Below are positions 1 through 5,317 of a stretch of DNA of 5,317 nt, piece by piece. Where the stretch lies: positions 1 to 5,317 of the forward strand of contig JACDCH010000493.1 of assembly GCA_013694495.1 (NCBI GenBank). The letters run 5' to 3'. Position 1 is the stretch's first letter; each line of letters starts with the position of its first letter. The position numbers were made by a program, and so were the translations under genes. The DNA comes from Acidimicrobiia bacterium (GTDB lineage Bacteria; Actinomycetota; Acidimicrobiia; Acidimicrobiales; JACDCH01). The notes below the pieces were generated by a model. The model was not told where the DNA came from. It worked only from the letters and a program-made list of their open reading frames with translations, and made no database searches.

Positions 1-24
1 CCTCGAGATGCGTCCGCGTTCGGG

Positions 25-1652
<1,628 letters not shown>

Positions 1653-1661
<9 letters not shown>

Positions 1662-1690
1662 GGGAATCGCTCCAATCAGCTGACGTCAGG
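1653..1690 (-). promoter_or_regulatory. amt leader: ribosome binding site and overlapping palindromes
   Basis: On the minus strand GGAG (1670-1673) lies eight bases before the GTG start codon and fixes the amt start. Immediately upstream are two overlapping perfect palindromes: TCAGCTGA at 1676-1683 and CTGACGTCAG at 1680-1689. Their position, between the putative activator array and the ribosome binding site, would suit a second regulator or a small leader structure. No known regulator is assigned. Confidence 0.4.
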
Positions 1691-1714
1691 TCGGCGACAG
1701 GTTGACGGGAGCCC

Positions 1715-1763
1715 GTTTCGCGGTCGTTCCTCCGTGGTTGCCGTGGCGTGAGGAGCGTGTTAC
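1715..1763 (-). promoter_or_regulatory. Putative GlnR-type nitrogen-response operator upstream of amt
   Basis: Read on the minus strand, five pentamers ending in AC occur at an exact 11-bp period, each pair separated by six bases: GTAAC (1763-1759), CTCAC (1752-1748), GCAAC (1741-1737), GGAAC (1730-1726) and GAAAC (1719-1715). The established GlnR box of Streptomyces and mycobacteria is a run of GTnAC-n6-GAAAC half-sites with the same 11-bp period, and amt-glnK-glnD is a classic GlnR target. The array lies 54 to 102 bases upstream of the amt start. A weak minus-10-like CAACCT (1704-1699) follows; if used, the array would be centred near minus 45 of transcription, a fair position for an activator. 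The first and last boxes match the consensus best; CTCAC is the poorest. The binding protein is inferred; no glnR gene is in the window. Confidence 0.62.
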
Positions 1764-1822
1764 GGCTCTGTTTCGCGATCCGGGGGCCCGCGGAACCAGC
1801 CCGGCGCCGGACGCCGCTCGCC

Positions 1823-1828
1823 TAGGAT
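1823..1828 (+). promoter_or_regulatory. Candidate minus-10 element (TAGGAT) before the receiver gene
   Basis: TAGGAT fits the actinobacterial TAnnnT minus-10 pattern and ends seven bases before the ATG at 1836. Transcription would then begin at or next to the start codon, giving a leaderless mRNA, which is common in actinobacteria. The same bases include AGGA (1824-1827), eight bases from the ATG, so they could instead be a Shine-Dalgarno site of a transcript starting further upstream. No convincing minus-35 element is seen. Confidence 0.35.
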
Positions 1829-1835
1829 CGGCCCG

Positions 1836-2216
1836 ATGCCGGCCACGATCCTCGTCGTCGACGACGACCCCGTGATCCTCCAGCTCCTCCAGGTCAACTT
1901 CGAGATGGAGGGCTTCACGGTGATCACGGCGGCCGACGGCGTCGAGGGCGTCGCCCGGGCCCAGGCCGACAAGCCCGACGTGGTCGTGAGCGACGTGATG
2001 ATGCCCAACAAGTCGGGGCTCGAGCTCGTCGCCGACCTCAAGGCCGACGACGCCACGAAGTCGATCCCCGTGCTGCTGCTCACCGCCAAGGCGCAGTGGA
2101 ACGACGTGGCCTCGGGCCTCGAGTCCGGCGCCGACGACTACGTCACCAAGCCGTTCGAACCGCTCGAGCTCGTCGACAGGGTCAACCGCCTGCTCGACTC
2201 CCTCAAGCGAACCTGA
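1836..2216 (+). CDS. Stand-alone CheY-like response regulator receiver protein
   Basis: A 126-residue protein consisting only of a receiver domain. It is expected to be phosphorylated by a histidine kinase and to act by protein contact, because no DNA-binding or enzymatic output domain follows. Visible catalytic residues are the acidic pair Asp9/Asp10 (ILVVDDDP), the phospho-acceptor Asp53 in VVVSDVMMPNKSG, Thr83 (LLLTAKA), and Lys105 in the DDYVTKPF motif with Tyr102 as the switch aromatic. All are intact, so the domain should be active. The C-terminal helix LELVDRVNRLLDSLKRT completes the fold, and TGA follows. The gene is 20 bp upstream of argS on the same strand and probably shares its transcript. 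It is divergent from the amt-glnK pair. No kinase partner is in the window, so its signal is unknown; a link to nitrogen or amino-acid status is only suggested by position. Confidence 0.93.
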   Translation: MPATILVVDDDPVILQLLQVNFEMEGFTVITAADGVEGVARAQADKPDVVVSDVMMPNKSGLELVADLKADDATKSIPVLLLTAKAQWNDVASGLESGADDYVTKPFEPLELVDRVNRLLDSLKRT

Positions 2217-2224
2217 CCTCCCCG

Positions 2225-2228
2225 GGAG
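2225..2228 (+). promoter_or_regulatory. Shine-Dalgarno site of argS
   Basis: GGAG lies eight bases before the GTG at 2237, inside the 20-bp gap after the receiver gene stop. It decides the argS start. The open frame extends upstream to 2096, but that part overlaps the receiver gene in another frame and has no family similarity. Confidence 0.75.
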
Positions 2229-2236
2229 ATCCTTCC

Positions 2237-3841
2237 GTGCTGCGCGACGACCTCGCCTCTGCCCTGCGCGCCACCCTGGGCGCCGCCGGCGTCGACGCGC
2301 CCGACGACGTGCACCTCGAGCGCCCGGCCCGGCGCGAGCACGGCGACTGGTCGAGCAACGTCGCCCTGGCCACGGCCAAGCGGGCGGGCCGCAACCCGCG
2401 GGAGCTCGGCCAGCAGCTCGTCGACCTCCTGTCGGCCGATCCGCCCACCCACGTCACCAAGGTCGAGCTGGCCGGGCCCGGCTTCGTCAACTTCCACCTC
2501 GCCGACGACTGGCTGCACGCAGTGCTGCGCGAGGTCGTGGTCGACGGCGTCGACGGCTACGCCCGCCCCGACCTCGGGCACGGCCGCAGGGTCAACGTCG
2601 AGTTCGTGTCGGCCAACCCGACCGGCCCGCTGCACGCCGGCGGCGGTCGCTGGGCGGTGTTCGGCGACGCGCTCGGCAACCTCCTCGAGCGCACCGGCCA
2701 CGTCGTGCACCGCGAGTACTACCTCAACGACCGCGGCAACCAGATGCGCCTCTTCGGGGCATCGTTGGCCGCGGCCAAGGCGGGCGAGCCCACGCCGGAG
2801 GACGGGTACCGCGGCGGCTACATCACCGACTGGTCCGCTGAGATGCCCGACGGCGTCGACCCCGCGGCGTGGGGCTACGACCGGGTCAAGCGCGACCTGC
2901 GCGACTCGCTGGGGTCCATCGGCGTGCAGTTCGACACGTGGTTCAGCGAGCAGTCGCTCGTCGATTCGGGCGCAGTCGAGGCCACCCTCGCCGAGCTGCG
3001 GGCGAACGACATGGCCTACGACGCCGACGGCGCCACGTGGATCCGCACGGAGCAGTTCGGCGACCGCAAGGACCAGGTGATCGTCCGCAGCGACGGCGAG
3101 TACGCATACCTCCTGCCCGACCTCGCCTACCACCGCGACAAGTTCGGCCGGGGCTGGGAGCTGCTCATCGACGTCTGGGGCGCCGACCACCACGGCTACG
3201 TCCCCAGCCTGAAGGCTGCGCTCCGCTGCATCGGGCACGACCCCGACGAGCTCGAGCTGGTGCTCGGCCAGCTGGTGAAGCTCATCCGCGACGGCAAGGA
3301 GGTCCGCCTCTCGAAGCGGGCCGGCACCCTTGTGCTGCTCGACGACCTCGTCACCCAGGTCGGCCCCGACGTGGCCCGCCTCACGTTCCTCCTGCAGTCG
3401 CTCGACACCACGCAGACCGTCGACCTCGACGCCATCACGAGCCAGTCGATGGACAACCCCGTGTACTACGTGCAGTACGCGAACGCTCGGATCCACTCGA
3501 TCGCCAAGCGGGCCACCGAGCAGGGCGTGGCCCGGGTGCCGCTCGACGCCGCCGACCTGTCGCTCCTCGTGCACGAGCGCGAGCTCGAGGTGCTGCGGAT
3601 CCTCGAGCAGCTGCCCGACGTCGTGCGCCTCGCCGCCCTCGAGCGGGCGCCGCACAAGGTCGCCACCTGGGTGCGCGAGCTCGCCGACCGCTTCCACGGC
3701 TTCTACCACGACTGCTACGTGATGGGTGAGGGCGTGGCGCCGGAGCTCACGCAGGCGCGCCTGTGGCTGGTGGAGTCGGCCCGCATCGGCCTGGCCATCG
3801 GCCTCGACCTGCTCGGGGTGTCCGCGCCGGAGACGATGTAG
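2237..3841 (+). CDS. argS: Arginyl-tRNA synthetase
   Basis: A 534-residue class I synthetase that attaches arginine to tRNA-Arg in the cytoplasm (EC 6.1.1.19); the length is normal for bacterial ArgRS. Domain order: an N-terminal additional domain that binds the tRNA D-loop (about 1-88, including HGDWSSNVAL at 35-44); the catalytic Rossmann domain (about 115-395) with VSANPTGPLHAGGGRW at 124-139, REYYLNDRGNQ at 159-169, and GADHHGY at 315-321; and a C-terminal DALR-type anticodon-binding helical domain starting near NPVYYVQYANAR (407-418). The HIGH signature is HAGG (133-136) and the KMSKS-like loop is RLSKR (357-361), as in actinobacterial ArgRS, where HIGG and RMSKR occur. The GTG start is chosen for its spaced GGAG and because alignment to the family begins there. 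The TAG stop overlaps the lysA start by one base. The pair argS-lysA is a known actinobacterial operon. Confidence 0.96.
   Translation: MLRDDLASALRATLGAAGVDAPDDVHLERPARREHGDWSSNVALATAKRAGRNPRELGQQLVDLLSADPPTHVTKVELAGPGFVNFHLADDWLHAVLREVVVDGVDGYARPDLGHGRRVNVEFVSANPTGPLHAGGGRWAVFGDALGNLLERTGHVVHREYYLNDRGNQMRLFGASLAAAKAGEPTPEDGYRGGYITDWSAEMPDGVDPAAWGYDRVKRDLRDSLGSIGVQFDTWFSEQSLVDSGAVEATLAELRANDMAYDADGATWIRTEQFGDRKDQVIVRSDGEYAYLLPDLAYHRDKFGRGWELLIDVWGADHHGYVPSLKAALRCIGHDPDELELVLGQLVKLIRDGKEVRLSKRAGTLVLLDDLVTQVGPDVARLTFLLQSLDTTQTVDLDAITSQSMDNPVYYVQYANARIHSIAKRATEQGVARVPLDAADLSLLVHERELEVLRILEQLPDVVRLAALERAPHKVATWVRELADRFHGFYHDCYVMGEGVAPELTQARLWLVESARIGLAIGLDLLGVSAPETM
3829..3832 (+). promoter_or_regulatory. 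Shine-Dalgarno site of lysA inside the argS end
   Basis: GGAG within the last codons of argS lies eight bases before the GTG at 3841. This supports the GTG that shares its first base with the argS TAG stop over the upstream in-frame ATG at 3763, and it points to coupled translation of the two genes. Confidence 0.75.
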
Positions 3842-5115
3842 TGCCGGGGGCGTTGCCCTGGGCTTTGCTCCCGGACACCGCGGCGGTCGGTGCCGACGGC
3901 TGGGTCGAGATCGGCGGCTGCTCCACCCAGGACCTCGTCGCGGCCCACGGCACGCCGCTGTTCGTCTACGACGAGGAGCACCTGCGGGCCCGCTGCCGCG
4001 AGGCGGTGGCCGCGTTCCCGGCGGGCGTGGCCTACGCGACCAAGGCCTTCCTGTGCCGGGCCATGGCCCGCCTCGCCCACGAGGAGGGCATGGACCTCGA
4101 CGTCGCAACCGGGGGCGAGCTGCACGTGGCCATCGCCGCCGGCGTGCCGGCCGAGCGCCTGGTCTTGCACGGCAACAACAAGTCCGGGGCCGAGCTCGCC
4201 ACGGCTCTCGCCCTCGGCGTGGGGCGGATCGTCGTCGACAGCAACGACGAGCTCGACCGGATCGAGCGGCTGGTGGCGGCGGGGGCGCCGAAGCCGACGG
4301 TGCTGCTGCGCATCACCCCCGGCGTCGAGGCCCACACGCACGAGTTCGTGCGCACCGGGCAGATCGACTCGAAGTTCGGCTTCGGCGTGATCGAGGGCAT
4401 CGCCGACCGCGCCCTGGCCCGGGCCGCCGACAACCCCCACGTCGACCTCGCCGGCATCCACGTGCACATCGGCAGCCAGGTGTTCGTCGCCGACTTCTTC
4501 CACCAGGCGATCGAGGTGCTGGCCCCGTTCGTGAACCGGTTCGGCCTGCCGGAGCTCGTGATCGGCGGCGGCCTCGGCGTCGCCTACGTCGAGGGGGAGG
4601 AGGCGCCGACGATCGGCGAGTGGGCCACGTCGGTGCACGAGGCGTGCGCGGTGGCGGGCATCACCGCCCGCATCGGGGCCGAACCGGGCCGCTCGATCGT
4701 CGCCGGCGCGGCGGTGACGCTCTACACGGCCGGCACCGTGAAGGCGCTGCCCGGGCTGCGCACCTACGTCGCCGTCGACGGCGGCATGAGCGACAACCCG
4801 CGCCCGGTGCTCTACGGCAGCGGCTACGAGGTGTTCCTGCCCCGAGCGGCCACGGCGGCCCGCCCCCGGACGGTGACGCTGGTCGGGAAGCACTGCGAGT
4901 CCGGTGACCTGCTCGTGCGCGACGCCGCCGTGCCCGACGACCTGGCGGTCGGCGACATCGTGGCCACGCCCGTGACCGGCGCCTATGGCCACTCGATGGG
5001 CAGCAACTACAACAAGGTGCTCCGCCCCCCGGTGGTGTTCTGCCGGGACGGCGACGCCCGCCTCGTCGTGCGCCGGGAGACCGAGGCCGACCTCCTCGCC
5101 ACCGACGTCGGCTGA
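3841..5115 (+). CDS. lysA: Diaminopimelate decarboxylase
   Basis: A 424-residue PLP enzyme of fold type III that decarboxylates meso-diaminopimelate to L-lysine, the last step of the DAP pathway (EC 4.1.1.20). The N-terminal TIM barrel carries the Schiff-base Lys68 in AYATKAF, then HGNNKS (110-115), SKFGFG (177-182), HVHIGSQ (207-213), the phosphate-binding GGGLG (242-246) and EPGRS (281-285). The C-terminal beta domain has DGGMSDNPRP (313-322), the catalytic GKHCESGD (349-356) with Cys352, and the closing GAYGHSMGSNYN segment. All expected active-site motifs are intact, and the length is typical of actinobacterial LysA, which often has a 20-30 residue leader like the one here. The GTG start overlaps the argS stop. 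In Corynebacterium the argS-lysA operon is reported to respond to arginine and lysine, so similar control is possible. A homoserine dehydrogenase gene often follows in actinobacteria, but none begins within the remaining 202 bp. Confidence 0.97.
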   Translation: MPGALPWALLPDTAAVGADGWVEIGGCSTQDLVAAHGTPLFVYDEEHLRARCREAVAAFPAGVAYATKAFLCRAMARLAHEEGMDLDVATGGELHVAIAAGVPAERLVLHGNNKSGAELATALALGVGRIVVDSNDELDRIERLVAAGAPKPTVLLRITPGVEAHTHEFVRTGQIDSKFGFGVIEGIADRALARAADNPHVDLAGIHVHIGSQVFVADFFHQAIEVLAPFVNRFGLPELVIGGGLGVAYVEGEEAPTIGEWATSVHEACAVAGITARIGAEPGRSIVAGAAVTLYTAGTVKALPGLRTYVAVDGGMSDNPRPVLYGSGYEVFLPRAATAARPRTVTLVGKHCESGDLLVRDAAVPDDLAVGDIVATPVTGAYGHSMGSNYNKVLRPPVVFCRDGDARLVVRRETEADLLATDVG

Positions 5116-5148
5116 ATTTCGAGCTCACTCGTTCGGCTGCTGTCGCAA

Positions 5149-5200
5149 GGGTTCTTGCTCCGCGAACCATCGAGCCGCTCGCGACGTTTCGCAAGAACCC
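5149..5200 (+). terminator. Inverted repeat after lysA, possible terminator
   Basis: GGGTTCTTGC (5149-5158) and GCAAGAACCC (5191-5200) are perfect 10-bp inverted arms around a 32-base interior. The interior can itself pair as CGCGA (5161-5165) with TCGCG (5179-5183), or as the smaller CGAG/CTCG stem (5171-5174 with 5178-5181). The left arm can alternatively fold locally as GCAAG-GGTT-CTTGC (5145-5158). The structure begins 34 bases after the lysA stop and would suit a transcript end, but no U-run follows the right arm, so it is not a classical intrinsic terminator. It may equally be a dispersed repeat. Confidence 0.4.
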
Positions 5201-5293
5201 AAGCGATCACTCCGTTCGCTCGAGTTCGACGGACCCTGCTGCTCTCGGGGCTGTTGCGGTCCTCGGCCGACTTCGTCGCCCTGCGGCCGATGC

Positions 5294-5312
5294 CTGGGGG
5301 CTCCGCCCCCAG
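5294..5312. repeat. GC-rich intergenic hairpin repeat at window end
   Basis: CTGGGGGC (5294-5301), a TCC loop, then GCCCCCAG (5305-5312) form a perfect 8-bp stem, followed by ACCCC to the last base. From general knowledge, GGGGGCTCCGCCCCC words are widespread between genes in high-GC bacteria, often in many copies. A hairpin this stable could stop transcription on either strand, although no T-tract is seen on the plus strand before the window ends. Confidence 0.55.
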
Positions 5313-5317
5313 ACCCC

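Larger units (their letters stand above)
5116..5317. other. Non-coding, repeat-rich region after lysA
   Basis: I see no credible coding region or tRNA in these 202 bases. They hold a 10-bp inverted repeat (5149-5158 with 5191-5200), a direct repeat TCGCAAG (5143-5149 and 5189-5195), the related words TCACTCGTTCG (5125-5135) and TCACTCCGTTCG (5207-5218), a palindrome TCGGCCGA (5263-5270), and a GC-rich hairpin at the far end. The density of repeated words suggests a dispersed intergenic element rather than a promoter region. The downstream gene is outside the window. Confidence 0.6.

Noticed and set aside
2096..2236. Upstream in-frame extension of argS to an ATG at 2096
   Set aside because: It would overlap the receiver gene by 121 bases, encodes an Arg-rich stretch unlike ArgRS, and lacks support compared with the GTG at 2237 with its well-spaced GGAG.
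3763..3840. Upstream in-frame extension of lysA to an ATG at 3763
   Set aside because: It lies inside the conserved argS C-terminus in another frame. The GTG at 3841 has a proper ribosome binding site and gives the normal LysA length.
2138..4108. 656-codon minus-strand open frame opposite argS
   Set aside because: It spans the receiver end, all of argS and the lysA start on the opposite strand. Its composition is Val/Ala/Gly/Arg-rich without motifs, while the plus strand encodes full synthetase domains.
3715..4992. 425-codon minus-strand open frame opposite lysA
   Set aside because: Same third-position GC artefact. The plus strand carries every diaminopimelate decarboxylase motif in order.
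5007..5210. Small minus-strand open frame across the lysA end
   Set aside because: It mostly overlaps lysA antisense, its start lies within the inverted-repeat region without a clear ribosome binding site, and the product is Arg/Ser-rich with no recognisable domain.
5190..5245. Possible tRNA fragment because of a GTTCGA word near 5225
   Set aside because: The flanking bases cannot form a five-pair T-arm, and no acceptor, D or anticodon arms can be built around it.

Overview
This high-GC window reads as chromosomal DNA from an actinobacterium (Actinomycetota), possibly an uncultured or Acidimicrobiia-like lineage. The evidence is strong G/C bias at third codon positions, frequent GTG starts (three of five genes), an arginyl-tRNA synthetase of the actinobacterial type (HxGG and RLSKR signatures), and the argS-lysA gene pair known from Actinobacteria. 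The lineage assignment is inference; no rRNA or other phylogenetic marker is present.

Layout. Two divergent gene blocks share a 174-bp intergenic region (1662-1835). Leftward (minus strand) run an ammonium transporter gene, amt (1661-378), and, 14 bp further on, a PII signalling protein gene, glnK/glnB (363-25). Rightward (plus strand) run a stand-alone CheY-like receiver protein (1836-2216), argS (2237-3841) and lysA (3841-5115). These three are tightly spaced (20 bp, then a 1-base overlap) and look like one operon. The last 202 bp (5116-5317) contain no supportable gene. They hold inverted repeats and end in a strong GC-rich hairpin of a kind that recurs between genes in high-GC genomes.

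How the genes work together. Amt moves ammonium across the membrane. PII senses ATP/ADP and 2-oxoglutarate and normally docks on Amt to close it when nitrogen is plentiful. Upstream of amt, on its coding strand, are five pentamers ending in AC, spaced exactly 11 bp apart (1763-1715). This matches the architecture of GlnR-type nitrogen-response operators in actinobacteria and is the most informative non-coding signal here. ArgRS charges tRNA-Arg, and LysA makes lysine from meso-diaminopimelate. Their linkage is a known actinobacterial arrangement, but a receiver-only response regulator as first gene of that operon is less usual.

No mobile element, CRISPR array, tRNA or rRNA was found, and I see no wholly novel system. 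The items most worth a second look are the putative GlnR operator, the receiver-argS-lysA arrangement and the structured repeat region after lysA.
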